Under the pieces are notes generated by a model. That model saw only the letters and a list, made by a program, of their open reading frames with translations. It was not told where the DNA came from and searched no databases. A stretch of 49,685 nt of DNA from Microbacterium testaceum. GTDB lineage: Bacteria > Actinomycetota > Actinomycetes > Actinomycetales > Microbacteriaceae. Positions 27,695-36,656 of this stretch are shown one piece after another. The stretch's first letter is position 1. Each line of letters begins with the position of its first letter. A program made the translations under genes and the position numbers. The DNA lies in assembly GCF_006539145.1 (NCBI RefSeq), contig NZ_BJML01000014.1, positions 1 through 49,685 of the forward strand, in the 5' to 3' direction.

Positions 27695-28978
27695 TCAGGC
27701 CTCCAGTACCGCCCACCCTCGCGGGCCCAGCTCGATCCGGCCGTCCGCCGGCGCGCCCTCGCCCGTGACCAGCTGCCGTCCGTCGGCGACCGGCAGCGAT
27801 ACGGGCTCGTCGCCGATGTTCAGCGCCACCACCACGGCGTCGTCTCCCACGGCCGTGCGCAGAGCGATCGCCGTGTTTGTCACCTCGATCACGTCGGTGT
27901 GCGCGCGCCAGAGCCATGGTTTGCGGCGCCGCAGCGCGATCAGTTCCCGGTGCACCCGCAGGATGCCCTCGTCGGGATCGACCTCGTCGGGGCGCGCGGG
28001 GAACTCCGGGCGCACCGCATCGTCGCCGCCGAGCCGCTCCTCTTTCACCCCGGTCCACCCGAACTCGTCGCCGGCGTACACCGAGGGCGTTCCCGCGACG
28101 GTGAACAGCACCGCGAGGGCGTGCGGCACGAGATCCGCGCCCACCGCCGAGGCGATACGGCTGACATCGTGGTTGCCGACGAAGGTCTGCGGGGCGTAGG
28201 TCGACAGCAACTCGTCATCCCGCTCGATGGCGTGGCTGAGCTCGAAGAGGTTGCCGTCGGACATGCCGTGCCAGATCCCCTGCCACAGCTCGTACTGCGT
28301 CAGCGAGTCGATAGTCGATTCCCGCACGATCTGCGGACCGTCGCCGTGGATGGCCTCGCCCAGGAACCATGCGTCGGGGAAGCGCTCGCGCACCCGCGGA
28401 AGCACCTGGGCCCAGAACGACGACGGCACCGCGTACGCGGCATCCAGTCTCCATCCGTCGATCCCGTGGTCGAGCCAGTGACACATGACCTCCACCACGA
28501 GATCGACGACGTCGGCAGACGCGTGATCCAGCGCGACGAGGGCGTCGTGCCCCTCGAAGACCTCGGGCTCGAAGCGCCCGTCGACCCACCGCCCCCGGAA
28601 CAGGCTCGGCCCGTCCTCCCGCAGGTCGCGGAACGCCGGGTGCCCCCGCCCGACGTGGTTGAAGACGCCGTCGAGAAGGACCCGGATGCCACGCCCACGC
28701 GCCGCGGAGACGAGTCGGTCGAGATCAGCGGTGTCGCCGAGTCGTGGGTCGATGCGGAGGTGGTCGACGGTGTCGTAGCCGTGTGTCTCCGACGCGAACA
28801 CCGGGCCCAGGAGCAGACCGTTGAGCCCCAGCTCGATGACGTGGTCGAGCCACGGGTCGAGGCGGTCGAGACGGTGCACCGGGTCGGCATCCGGATCCAC
28901 GCCGTCACGGATCGGCGCACCGACGAATCCCAGCGGGTAGACGTGCCACCAGATGACGTGTTCGGGCCACGCGGGCAT
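27695..28978 (-). CDS. GH13 alpha-amylase-family glycosidase
   Basis: A 427-residue cytoplasmic enzyme acting on alpha-glucosidic oligosaccharides. The barrel begins VIWWHVYPLGFVGAP; the catalytic triad is D179 (GWRLDAAY), E208 (WFLGEAIHG) and D271 (FVGNHDVSRI), with DGVFNHVG as conserved region I. A short C-terminal beta domain follows (ALNIGDEPVSLPV). The protein is short for GH13 and lacks a signal peptide. I chose the ATG at 28978, preceded by GAGGAGA, over an in-frame start 34 codons earlier that adds non-homologous sequence. It lies 98 bases after the ROK regulator gene and is probably co-transcribed with it; the divergent operon carries another GH13. Confidence 0.9.
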   Translation of the reverse strand: MPAWPEHVIWWHVYPLGFVGAPIRDGVDPDADPVHRLDRLDPWLDHVIELGLNGLLLGPVFASETHGYDTVDHLRIDPRLGDTADLDRLVSAARGRGIRVLLDGVFNHVGRGHPAFRDLREDGPSLFRGRWVDGRFEPEVFEGHDALVALDHASADVVDLVVEVMCHWLDHGIDGWRLDAAYAVPSSFWAQVLPRVRERFPDAWFLGEAIHGDGPQIVRESTIDSLTQYELWQGIWHGMSDGNLFELSHAIERDDELLSTYAPQTFVGNHDVSRIASAVGADLVPHALAVLFTVAGTPSVYAGDEFGWTGVKEERLGGDDAVRPEFPARPDEVDPDEGILRVHRELIALRRRKPWLWRAHTDVIEVTNTAIALRTAVGDDAVVVALNIGDEPVSLPVADGRQLVTGEGAPADGRIELGPRGWAVLEA

Positions 28979-29076
28979 GGATTCTCCTCGGCCCGGCGGG
29001 TCGGCGCCGGCGCAGTTCGACGCTATCCCTCCGTCGCCGCGGCGACGCGGGGGGTTGTGGGGGCGGATGCCGGGGG

Positions 29077-30303
29077 TCACGCTCGCGCGCGGTCGTCCGG
29101 GAGGGAGAAGACCGGCAGGTCGAGGGCGTGATCGCGTGCGGCGTCGACGGCGGCGGCGACCGCGCCGATCGAGACGATGTCGGCGCCGAGGGTCGAGGCG
29201 ACGATCGCGGGGGCGGGGAGGTCGAGCGCGCGCGGGAGGGCGTCGATGGCGGCCGTGATGATGGGGGCCGCGCCCGCGGCGATGGCGCCGGAGACGATCA
29301 CGCGATCCACGTCGAACAGGCTCCCGAAGATGCCCACGACGCCGGCGAGGGCGCCCCCCACCTCGCGAGCGACGGCGAGGGCTCCTGGATCTCCGGATGC
29401 CGCGAGGTCGAGCACGCTCTTGGCGTCGATCGCCGCGGGGTCGATGTCGTGCAGGGCGCTCTGCGCGGGCAGCGAGCCGGAGCGCAGTGCCGCCCGCGCC
29501 GCCTCGACGCAGCGGGGCGCGAGCCCCTCGGCGCTGCCGACGCCCTCGACGCGGTCGAAGGCCACGGTCTCTCCCGCGCCGCCGTGCTTTCCGCGCAGGA
29601 GGTGCCCGTCGAGGCAGATCCCGGCGCCGAAGCGTTCACCGGCCAAGAGGGCGACGAAGTCGTCGCAATCGGCGGCCGCCCCGCGCGCGTGCTCGGCCAC
29701 CGCGGCCAGGGTCGCGTCGTTCTCGACCCGCACCACGGGCGACCAGCTCTGGAAGGTGTCGATGAAGCCGGGGTTCATCCGTTCCCAGAAGCGGTCGTGG
29801 TGCACGGGGGAGCGGCCCTCGCGGTCGACCGGGGCGGGAACCCCCGCGCACAGCGCGACGATCTCGGAGCGATCGCGTCGTGCGCGTTTCAGGGTCGCCT
29901 CCACGGTCGCCTCCGCCGCACGCCGGCGCCGTTCGGGCGAATCGCGCTCGGGGTCGACCGTCAGGCGCGAGGTCGCGAGCGTCTCGCCGCGCAGGTCGGC
30001 CACCGTGGCCGTCAGATGCCCGCGTCCCGCGTCGACCCCCACCACGACGCCCGCCTCGGGCCGGAAGGCGAAACGGCGCGCGGGGCGCCCCTTGGAGTAC
30101 TCGCCGACGGCGCGCGCGTTGGGCATCTCCGCGAGCAGGCGCCGCGCGGTCAGCTCGTCGAGCACGTCGATGGCGGTGGAGCGGGTCACCCCGATCGCGG
30201 CGATCACGTCGCTGGCGGTGAAGGCGTCGACCTGCCAGGCGTGGCGCAGCACGGCGTCGAGGCTGTGACGTCGCAGCGAGGGCGTCGCGGTCACGGCATC
30301 CAT
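29077..30303 (-). CDS. ROK-family transcriptional regulator
   Basis: A 408-residue regulator with an N-terminal winged helix (about 10-75, FTASDVIAAIGVTRSTAIDVL) and a sugar-kinase-like ROK domain (VVGVDAGRGHLTATVADLRGE; VENDATLAAVAE with the usual catalytic-type aspartate). The region that normally holds the Cys-rich zinc motif reads HGGAGETVAFDRVEGVGSAE and has lost the cysteine cluster; loss of kinase function would be normal for a regulator. The ATG at 30303 has AGAGAGGG at better distance than the ATG at 30309, which is the alternative. A palindrome at 30387-30410 between it and the divergent transporter operon is its likely operator. It probably senses an alpha-glucoside. Confidence 0.88.
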   Translation of the reverse strand: MDAVTATPSLRRHSLDAVLRHAWQVDAFTASDVIAAIGVTRSTAIDVLDELTARRLLAEMPNARAVGEYSKGRPARRFAFRPEAGVVVGVDAGRGHLTATVADLRGETLATSRLTVDPERDSPERRRRAAEATVEATLKRARRDRSEIVALCAGVPAPVDREGRSPVHHDRFWERMNPGFIDTFQSWSPVVRVENDATLAAVAEHARGAAADCDDFVALLAGERFGAGICLDGHLLRGKHGGAGETVAFDRVEGVGSAEGLAPRCVEAARAALRSGSLPAQSALHDIDPAAIDAKSVLDLAASGDPGALAVAREVGGALAGVVGIFGSLFDVDRVIVSGAIAAGAAPIITAAIDALPRALDLPAPAIVASTLGADIVSIGAVAAAVDAARDHALDLPVFSLPDDRARA

Positions 30304-30386
30304 CGGCATCCGCCCTCTCTTCGCGTCGGGCGGTCGCTCTTGACCGCCGTGTGTTCCCCCTGCAATACTGCCTGCACGACATTGAT

Positions 30387-30410
30387 TTGGCGACTAGATT
30401 TAGTCATCAA
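30387..30410. promoter_or_regulatory. Candidate ROK-regulator operator
   Basis: A 24-base imperfect palindrome (nine of twelve pairs) whose core is GACTAGATTTAGTC (30392-30405), flanked by TTG and CAA. It is one of the most AT-rich stretches in the window and sits in the divergent gap between the ROK gene and the binding-protein gene, 37 bases before the latter's start. AT-rich palindromes of this kind are typical ROK targets. Confidence 0.7.
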
Positions 30411-30446
30411 CACAACATATTCGCAGTGCGGCGGAGGAGGAACCAG

Positions 30447-31760
30447 GTGTCGACGAAGACCAGGGCGACCCGGCGGTGGGTCGCGGCGGCCGCGGTGGGG
30501 GTGCTCGGGGCGAGCCTGCTCGCGGGCTGCTCGGCCGATGGGCGCGAGACCATCCGCTTCACCTTCAGCAAACGCGAGGCGCTCTCGTTCATGAACGACG
30601 TCGTCGCGCAGTACAACGCCTCTCAAGACAGGGTGCGCGTCGAGATGGACAGCTCCGGCGTCGACGTCGTCTCGGCCAGCTTCGTCCGCGGCAACCCGCC
30701 CGACATCATGCTGGCGAACTACAACTACGAGGTCGCCCGGTTCGTGCAGCGCTGCGCCCTCTCCGACCTCAGCGGCACCGCGGCGGCGGCGAGCGTGCGC
30801 GAAGACCTGCAGCCGCTCATGGACCAGTACGGCTCGTGCGCGGGTCGCACCAGCGCCCTGCCGTACTCGGTGATGGCGGCATCCGTCATCTACAACACGC
30901 AGATCTTCGACCAGCTCGGCCTGTCGGTCCCCACCACGTGGGGCGAGCTCCTCGAGGTGTCCGAGACCCTGAAGGCCAACGGCATCACCCCGTTCTACGG
31001 CACCTTCAAAGACGACTGGACCGTCGCCCAGGGCTGGTACGACTACTCCGTCGGGGGCTCGCTGGACGTGCTCGACTTCTTCGACTCCCTGGCCGCCGAG
31101 GGCGATCAGGTCGGCCCCGACTCGTCGGTGTCGTTCGCGAAGGACTTCACCCAGCCCATGGACCGCATGCTCGAGCTCGCGACGAACTACACGAATGCGG
31201 ATGCCGAGAGCCGGGCCTACGGCGATGGGAACCTCGCCTTCGCACAGGGGCAGGCGGCGATGTACCTGCAGGGGCCGTGGGCGCTCGGCGAGATCGCCAA
31301 GACCGCGCCGGACCTGCCGGTCGGTACCTTCCCCCTGCCGATGACCGACGACCCCGACGACCTTAAGGTGCGCGTCAACATGGACCTCGCCGCCATCATC
31401 CCCGAGGCATCGCATCACCAGGATGCCGCTCGCGACTTCCTCGAGTACCTCTACCGCCCCGAGGTGATCGAGGCCTACAACGAGTCGCAGCTCGGCTTCG
31501 CGCCCACGGCGGACGCCCCGTCGCCGAGCGACCCGCGCGTGGCGGGCATGGTGCCGTACTACGACGAAGGCCGCATCTACCAGGGCGCCTCGGTGCTCGT
31601 GCCCAAGACGATCCCCACCTTCAACTACGCGCAGGCGATGATCTTCGGCGCAGCGCCCGAGACCACCCTGCGCACCATGGACGAGGACTGGTCGCGCCTC
31701 GCGTTCCGCCAGCCCCCGGCCTCGACGAACGATGCCGCTGGCGAGGAGGCCGCGCGATGA
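30447..31760 (+). CDS. Sugar ABC transporter substrate-binding lipoprotein (CUT1)
   Basis: A 437-residue lipoprotein. The signal MSTKTRATRRWVAAAAVGVL ends in the lipobox LLAGC with C28. The mature part is a family 1 sugar-binding fold with PPDIMLANYNYEVARFV, LPYSVMAASVIYNTQIFDQL and AAMYLQGPWALGEIAK. I chose the GTG at 30447, which follows GGAGGAGGAA at ideal spacing; an upstream in-frame ATG would run through the operator. The stop overlaps the permease start (ATGA). Together with two permeases and a GH13 alpha-glucosidase it should import alpha-glucosides such as maltose, isomaltose or trehalose-type sugars (inference). Confidence 0.93.
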   Translation: MSTKTRATRRWVAAAAVGVLGASLLAGCSADGRETIRFTFSKREALSFMNDVVAQYNASQDRVRVEMDSSGVDVVSASFVRGNPPDIMLANYNYEVARFVQRCALSDLSGTAAAASVREDLQPLMDQYGSCAGRTSALPYSVMAASVIYNTQIFDQLGLSVPTTWGELLEVSETLKANGITPFYGTFKDDWTVAQGWYDYSVGGSLDVLDFFDSLAAEGDQVGPDSSVSFAKDFTQPMDRMLELATNYTNADAESRAYGDGNLAFAQGQAAMYLQGPWALGEIAKTAPDLPVGTFPLPMTDDPDDLKVRVNMDLAAIIPEASHHQDAARDFLEYLYRPEVIEAYNESQLGFAPTADAPSPSDPRVAGMVPYYDEGRIYQGASVLVPKTIPTFNYAQAMIFGAAPETTLRTMDEDWSRLAFRQPPASTNDAAGEEAAR

Positions 31761-32671
31761 CCACCACCACCACGATCGTCACCGGGGGCAAAGCGACCGC
31801 GCGTCGCAGCTCCCGCCGGATCGAGCCGATCTACTACCTGTTCCTGCTGCCGACCCTCGTGCTGTTCACGCTCGCGATCACGGTTCCGGGTCTCATCGGC
31901 ATCTTCTTCAGCTTCACGGACTCCATCGGGCTGGGGGAGTGGAGCTTCACGGGCCTGACCAACTACATCGCGATCTTCAGCGACCCGGCGATCCTGCAGG
32001 CGTACCTGTTCACCTTCGGCTTCTCGGTGGCCACGGTCATCGTGGTCAACGTGGCCGCGTTCCTGCTCGCGGTCGGGCTCACCTCGCAGATCCGGTTCAC
32101 GAAGGCCCTGCGGACGGTGTTCGTCATCCCGATGGTGATCTCGGGCATCATCATCGCCTACGTCTTCAATTTCCTCTTCAGCAACTCGGTGCCCCAGGCC
32201 GGGGCTGCCCTCGGCATCCCGTGGCTCGAGACGAGCCTGCTCGCCAACCCCGACCTGGCGTGGGTGGCGATCGTGATCGTCACCGCCTGGCAGGCCGTGC
32301 CCGGCACGCTGCTCATCTACATCGCGGGGCTCCTCTCCGTCCCCGGCGACGTCTACGAGGCCGCGGGCCTCGACGGGGCGAGCAAGACCCAGCAACTGCT
32401 GCGCATCACGCTCCCGCTCGTCGCGGGGTACGTGGTGATCAACATCATCCTGGGCTTCAAGGGCTTCCTGAACGCCTACGACATCATCGTCGGGCTCACC
32501 GGCGGAGGCCCCGGTACCGCGACCCGCAGCGTCGCGATGTCGATCATCCTCGGCTTCAACGGCGGCGACTACGCGTATCAGATGGCGAACGCAGCGCTCT
32601 TCTTCGTCGTGGCCATCGTCATCTCGCTCCTGCAGCTCTCGCTGACCCGGGGAAGGAACACCCTGTCATGA
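31757..32671 (+). CDS. Sugar ABC transporter permease (CUT1, MalF-like)
   Basis: A 304-residue six-helix permease. The first helix is PIYYLFLLPTLVLFTLAIT; the EAA loop reads YEAAGLDGASKTQQLLRITLPLV, and GGGPGTATRSVAMSIILGF is another family block. It overlaps the genes on both sides by four bases (ATGA), so the three transporter genes are translationally coupled. No ATPase is encoded in the operon. Confidence 0.93.
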   Translation: MTTTTTIVTGGKATARRSSRRIEPIYYLFLLPTLVLFTLAITVPGLIGIFFSFTDSIGLGEWSFTGLTNYIAIFSDPAILQAYLFTFGFSVATVIVVNVAAFLLAVGLTSQIRFTKALRTVFVIPMVISGIIIAYVFNFLFSNSVPQAGAALGIPWLETSLLANPDLAWVAIVIVTAWQAVPGTLLIYIAGLLSVPGDVYEAAGLDGASKTQQLLRITLPLVAGYVVINIILGFKGFLNAYDIIVGLTGGGPGTATRSVAMSIILGFNGGDYAYQMANAALFFVVAIVISLLQLSLTRGRNTLS

Positions 32672-33591
32672 CCGCTCTCAACCAGCCGGCCCTCGCCTTC
32701 GAGCAGGCCGAGCTCGCCGTCCCCGATCGTCAGGGCCCCCAGGCTCCCCGCCGCCGTCGTCGCGTCGGCATGGAGCGCATCAACTGGTCGACGACGACGA
32801 TCCTGGTGCTCTGTTCCCTTACGGTGCTGCTGCCGTTGTACGTCACGGTCTCGATGGCGCTGAAGAGCGGCACGCAGGTCGTCGACGGCAACGCGTTCTC
32901 GTTCCCCTCGCCGCTCAGCTTCGACGGCTTCGTCCAGGCGTGGACGCTGACGAAGTTCCCCGTGGGTCTGGCGATCTCGCTGCTGGTGACCGCCGGCACG
33001 GTCGTGGCGACGATCGTGCTCGCCGCCTTCGCCTCGTACGCGATCGCGCGCAACTGGGACCGGAAGCTCTTCCGGTACTCGTTCTTCTACCTGCTCGCGG
33101 CGATGTTCATCCCGTTCCCCGTCGTGGCGCTTCCGCAGATCCAGCTCACCGGTCGGGTGGGGCTCGACAACCCCGTCGGCGTGATCATCCTCGCTACGAT
33201 GTTCCAGCTGAGCTTCAGCGTGCTGCTGTTCACGGCCTTCCTCCGGTCGATCCCGCTCGAACTCGAAGAGAGCGCACGCATCGACGGGGCGACGACCTGG
33301 CAGACGTTCTGGCGGCTCATCTTCCCGCTCCTGGCCCCTATGAGCGCCACCGTCGGCATCTTCGCCTTCCTCTACGCGTGGAACGACTTCATGATGCCCT
33401 CGCTCATCATCAGCGACCCGGCGCTGCAGACCCTGCCGGTGCGGCAGAACCTCTTCCAGACGCAGTTCAGCAACAACTACAACGTCGCTTTCGCGTCGTA
33501 CCTCATGGCCATGGCCCCCGCCATCATCGCCTACCTCTTCACCCAGCGCTGGGTGATGGCGGGCGTGACCCAGGGCGCCGTCAAGGGCTGA
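32668..33591 (+). CDS. Sugar ABC transporter permease (CUT1, MalG-like)
   Basis: A 307-residue permease with a longer cytoplasmic N-terminus (about 40 residues, with a basic RRRRRVGMERI stretch) before the first helix. The EAA loop is LEESARIDGATTWQTFWRLIFPLL and the C-terminus AGVTQGAVKG is the usual MalG-type tail. The start ATG overlaps the stop of the partner permease. The GH13 gene follows after 27 bases. Confidence 0.93.
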   Translation: MTALNQPALAFEQAELAVPDRQGPQAPRRRRRVGMERINWSTTTILVLCSLTVLLPLYVTVSMALKSGTQVVDGNAFSFPSPLSFDGFVQAWTLTKFPVGLAISLLVTAGTVVATIVLAAFASYAIARNWDRKLFRYSFFYLLAAMFIPFPVVALPQIQLTGRVGLDNPVGVIILATMFQLSFSVLLFTAFLRSIPLELEESARIDGATTWQTFWRLIFPLLAPMSATVGIFAFLYAWNDFMMPSLIISDPALQTLPVRQNLFQTQFSNNYNVAFASYLMAMAPAIIAYLFTQRWVMAGVTQGAVKG

Positions 33592-33618
33592 CCGACCACC
33601 CCCCTCGAAAGGAAAAAC

Positions 33619-35301
33619 GTGACCACCGCCGCACCCTCCGTGCAGACCCGCGAACTCAGCGCAGCCCCCGACTGGTGGCGCCAGGCCGTGGTGTACCAGG
33701 TGTATCCCCGCAGCTTCGCCGACACCGACGGCGACGGCCTGGGCGACATCCGCGGAATCACCTCGCGCGTGCCGTATCTGGCAGAGCTGGGGGTGGATGC
33801 CGTCTGGCTCAGCCCCTTCTACCCCTCCGATCTCGCGGACGGCGGCTACGACGTCGCCGACTACCGCGACGTCGACCCGCGGCTGGGGACCCTGGCCGAC
33901 ATGGACGAGCTCATCGCGCAGCTGCACGCCCATGGCATCCGGGTCGTCGTCGACATCGTGCCCAACCACACGTCCGACAGGCACGCCTGGTTCCAGGAGG
34001 CGCTGGCCGCGGGCCGCGGGTCGGCGGCGCGTGCGCGTTACATCTTCCGTGAGGGCACCGGGCCCGACGGCGGGGAACCGCCCACCGACTGGGTGTCGAT
34101 CTTCGGCGGCTCGGCGTGGGAGCGGGTGGAGGACGGGCAGTGGTACCTGCACAACTTCGACGTGTCGCAACCCGACCTCGACTGGTCGAACCCCGCGGTG
34201 CGCGCCGACTTCGTCACGACGCTGCGTTTCTGGAGCGACCGGGGAGTCGACGGCTTCCGCATCGACGTGGCGCACATGCTCACGAAAGACCTCAGCGAGC
34301 CGCTGCCCTCCCGCGCCGAGCTCGAAGCGCTTCCGCAGGACGGCTCCCACCCGATGATCGATCGCGACGACGTGCACGAGGTCTACGCCGAGTGGCGCGC
34401 GGTCTTCAACTCGTACGATCCGCCGCGGACGGCGGTCGCCGAGGCGTGGGTGCACCCCTCGCGGGTGCCGCTGTACGCGAGTGCCGACAGCCTCGGGCAG
34501 GCGTTCAACTTCGACCTGCTCGAGGCCGACTTCGACCCCGCGCAGTTCCGCCGCATCGTCGCCGACAACCTCGCGCTCGCCGCGCAGTCGGGATCGTCGA
34601 CGACGTGGGTGCTGTCGAACCACGACGTCGTCCGGCACGCGACGCGCTACGGGCTGCCCGATGCCGAGCGCGGGGACGACGGACGCCCGACCCTCAAGCA
34701 CGGCAACGAGTGGTTGCTGTCCGGGGGACAGTCGCCGACGCTCGATGCCGCGCGCGGAGAGCGCCGAGCCCGCGCCGCCGCGATGTTCGTCCTGGGCCTG
34801 CCCGGTTCGGCGTACCTGTACCAGGGTGAGGAGCTCGGTCTGCACGAGGTGGCCGAGATCCCCGACGCCGCGCGGCAGGATCCGACGTTCTTCCGCAGCC
34901 CCGGCATCGATCAGGGTCGGGACGGATGCCGCGTGCCCCTGCCGTGGAGCGCGATCGGCCCCGCGTTCGGCTTCGGAGGGGGCGGCGCGCACCTGCCGCA
35001 GCCGGAGTGGTTCGGCTCCTACGCGGTCGACGCGCAGGACGGCGATGCCGACTCGACGCTGACGCTGTACCGGCGCGCTCTCGACCTGCGGCACGAGCTG
35101 CAGACCGACGAGCAGCTGCGGTGGATCGACGGCACTCCCGGCGAGGTCGTGGCCTTCGAGCGCCCGAACGGCTGGACGGTCGTGACCAACTTCGGCAGCG
35201 AGCCGGCCGCCCTCCCCTCGGGTGACGTGCTGCTGTCGAGCACGGCGCTCGAGGGCGACCTCCTGCCCGGTGAGACGACGGTCTGGCTCCGCCGCGCCTG
35301 A
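33619..35301 (+). CDS. GH13 alpha-glucosidase / oligo-1,6-glucosidase
   Basis: A 560-residue cytoplasmic GH13 enzyme that hydrolyses imported alpha-glucosides to glucose. It starts WWRQAVVYQVYPRSFADTDGDG, the typical opening of the oligo-1,6-glucosidase/alpha-glucosidase subfamily. The triad is D216 (GFRIDVAHM), E275 (AVAEAW) and D336 (LSNHDVVRH), with DIVPNHTSD as region I. A C-terminal beta domain ends the protein. The GTG start follows GAAAGGAAAAA. It is the last gene of the ROK-controlled operon, and a hairpin follows. 1,4 and 1,6 specificity cannot be separated by eye. Confidence 0.93.
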   Translation: MTTAAPSVQTRELSAAPDWWRQAVVYQVYPRSFADTDGDGLGDIRGITSRVPYLAELGVDAVWLSPFYPSDLADGGYDVADYRDVDPRLGTLADMDELIAQLHAHGIRVVVDIVPNHTSDRHAWFQEALAAGRGSAARARYIFREGTGPDGGEPPTDWVSIFGGSAWERVEDGQWYLHNFDVSQPDLDWSNPAVRADFVTTLRFWSDRGVDGFRIDVAHMLTKDLSEPLPSRAELEALPQDGSHPMIDRDDVHEVYAEWRAVFNSYDPPRTAVAEAWVHPSRVPLYASADSLGQAFNFDLLEADFDPAQFRRIVADNLALAAQSGSSTTWVLSNHDVVRHATRYGLPDAERGDDGRPTLKHGNEWLLSGGQSPTLDAARGERRARAAAMFVLGLPGSAYLYQGEELGLHEVAEIPDAARQDPTFFRSPGIDQGRDGCRVPLPWSAIGPAFGFGGGGAHLPQPEWFGSYAVDAQDGDADSTLTLYRRALDLRHELQTDEQLRWIDGTPGEVVAFERPNGWTVVTNFGSEPAALPSGDVLLSSTALEGDLLPGETTVWLRRA

Positions 35302-35307
35302 CGCCTC

Positions 35308-35344
35308 ACGCACGCCCCGGTACCGCGAGTGCCGGGGCGTGCGT
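35308..35344 (+). terminator. Hairpin terminator after the alpha-glucosidase gene
   Basis: ACGCACGCCCCGG (35308-35320) pairs perfectly with CCGGGGCGTGCGT (35332-35344) around an 11-base loop, starting seven bases after the stop. No T-run. Confidence 0.82.
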
Positions 35345-35375
35345 GCGCTCACGCACTGCCTCGATGATGTCGAGC

Positions 35376-35423
35376 GTCCGACACATCCGGGACGAGCCCT
35401 CGGACGATCCGGATGTGTCGGAC
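35376..35423. repeat. 15-base-pair inverted repeat between convergent genes
   Basis: GTCCGACACATCCGG (35376-35390) is repeated inverted at 35409-35423 with an 18-base loop. It lies between the terminator of the GH13 operon and the end of the LacI gene on the minus strand, 32 bases beyond that gene's stop codon, so it may be the minus-strand terminator. The long loop is unusual for one. Confidence 0.75.
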
Positions 35424-35454
35424 ACGCGACCTCGTTTGCGGATCGCCCGATCGC

Positions 35455-36477
35455 TCAGGAACGCCGGATGGACTCGCGGACCACGACCGGCATGTCGACG
35501 AGGTGGTGCCCCGCGGGCGGGCCCCCGGGCGACAGGAGCAGCTCGACGGCGCGACGCCCCATGTCCTCGTGCGGGAGGCCGATGGTCGTGAGCCCCGGGC
35601 GGAGGTAGGCGGCGAGCTCGTCGTTGTCGAACGAGACGAGCGAGACGTCCTCGGGGACGCGGAGCCCGGCATCTCCGAGGGCCTGGAGGGCGCCGAAGGC
35701 GAGCCGGTCGTTGAGGCAGACGATCGCGCGCGGCCGCAGGCCTCTCGCGAGCAGGCGCGCGGTGAACTCGTAACCGGGAGCGGGCTCCCACAACCAGATC
35801 GATTCCTCGTGGAGGAAGCGCGCTCCGGCATCGGCCATCGCCGCCGAGATCCCGCGGACGCGCGCGGCCACGGTGGCGGAGCGGAAGAGGTCCCGTTCGG
35901 CCTCGGCGTCGTATCCCAGCAGCAGGATGCCGTCGCGGATCCCCGCGTCGACGAGAAGCTCGATCGCCCGCCGGCCGCCGGTCTCCTCGTCGGGGAGCAC
36001 GCTGCAGCGATGCACCTCGTTGGTCGCGTTCAGCATGACGACGCGCAGGTTCGAGGGGAGTGGCGGGACGAAGGTCTCGCGTGCGCGCATCGAGGCGAAG
36101 ATGATGCCGTCGACCTGGCGGTCCAGCAGTGCCGACACCGCCTCGGCCTCGCGCTCGGGCTCGCCGCCGGTCTCGGCCACGAGCACCACTTGCCCCGCTG
36201 CCTCGGCCGCACCGAGGGCGCCCTTGATCAGTCCACTGGCGAATCGGGTCGTGGCGACCAGGTCGGAGACGAATCCGACCGTGTGCGAGGTGTCGGTGCG
36301 CAGTGCCCGAGCGGCCATGTTCGGGCGGTAGCCGAGCTCGGCCGCCGCGGCGTGGACGCGTTCGTGAGCGTCCTGCGACAACCGGGTGTCGGGTCGGCCG
36401 TTCAGGATCATCGACGCCGCCGCGGGAGACAAACCGGCCAGGCGTGCGACGTCGGCCAGCGTGACCCTCTTGCCCAT
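35455..36477 (-). CDS. LacI-family transcriptional regulator
   Basis: A 340-residue LacI/GalR regulator beginning MGKRVTLADVARLAGLSPAA, with a helix-turn-helix (AAASMILNGRPDTRLSQDAHERV continues it) and a sugar-binding domain containing AIVCLNDRLAFGALQALGDAG and VSLVSFDNDELAAYLRPGLT. The helix-turn-helix recognition residues (SPAAASM) differ from the usual SxxTVS pattern, so its operator should differ from those of the other two LacI proteins in the window. It is divergent from the transporter operon at 36657 and probably represses it at the inverted repeat 36565-36582. Confidence 0.93.
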   Translation of the reverse strand: MGKRVTLADVARLAGLSPAAASMILNGRPDTRLSQDAHERVHAAAAELGYRPNMAARALRTDTSHTVGFVSDLVATTRFASGLIKGALGAAEAAGQVVLVAETGGEPEREAEAVSALLDRQVDGIIFASMRARETFVPPLPSNLRVVMLNATNEVHRCSVLPDEETGGRRAIELLVDAGIRDGILLLGYDAEAERDLFRSATVAARVRGISAAMADAGARFLHEESIWLWEPAPGYEFTARLLARGLRPRAIVCLNDRLAFGALQALGDAGLRVPEDVSLVSFDNDELAAYLRPGLTTIGLPHEDMGRRAVELLLSPGGPPAGHHLVDMPVVVRESIRRS

Positions 36478-36530
36478 CGATGCCCCCGTTCTGCGGCCTC
36501 GATGCCGCGGTCACGATCTTCGCAGCGATC

Positions 36531-36582
36531 TTGACAGCGCCGTGGAGGTCTGTATAAATAATCCTGCTAAATCCTTTCAGCA
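36531..36582 (+). promoter_or_regulatory. Strong promoter and candidate LacI operator for the third CUT1 operon
   Basis: A perfect -35 TTGACA (36531-36536) and TATAAA (36553-36558) with a 16-base spacer; TATAAATAAT allows a slightly shifted -10. Seven bases on is the imperfect palindrome TGCTAAATCCTTTCAGCA (36565-36582, six of nine pairs), placed like the operators at 11097 and 15444. This is the best promoter match in the window. Confidence 0.82.
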
Positions 36583-36656
36583 AGGGTATCGCACCAGAAG
36601 TCCCGACGCCGGAACCGCCCGAGCGCCGGCACCGCAGCATTGACGAAGGAGTCGAC

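Noticed and set aside
32578..35352. 924-codon minus-strand open frame
   Set aside because: Antisense shadow of a permease and the GH13 gene.
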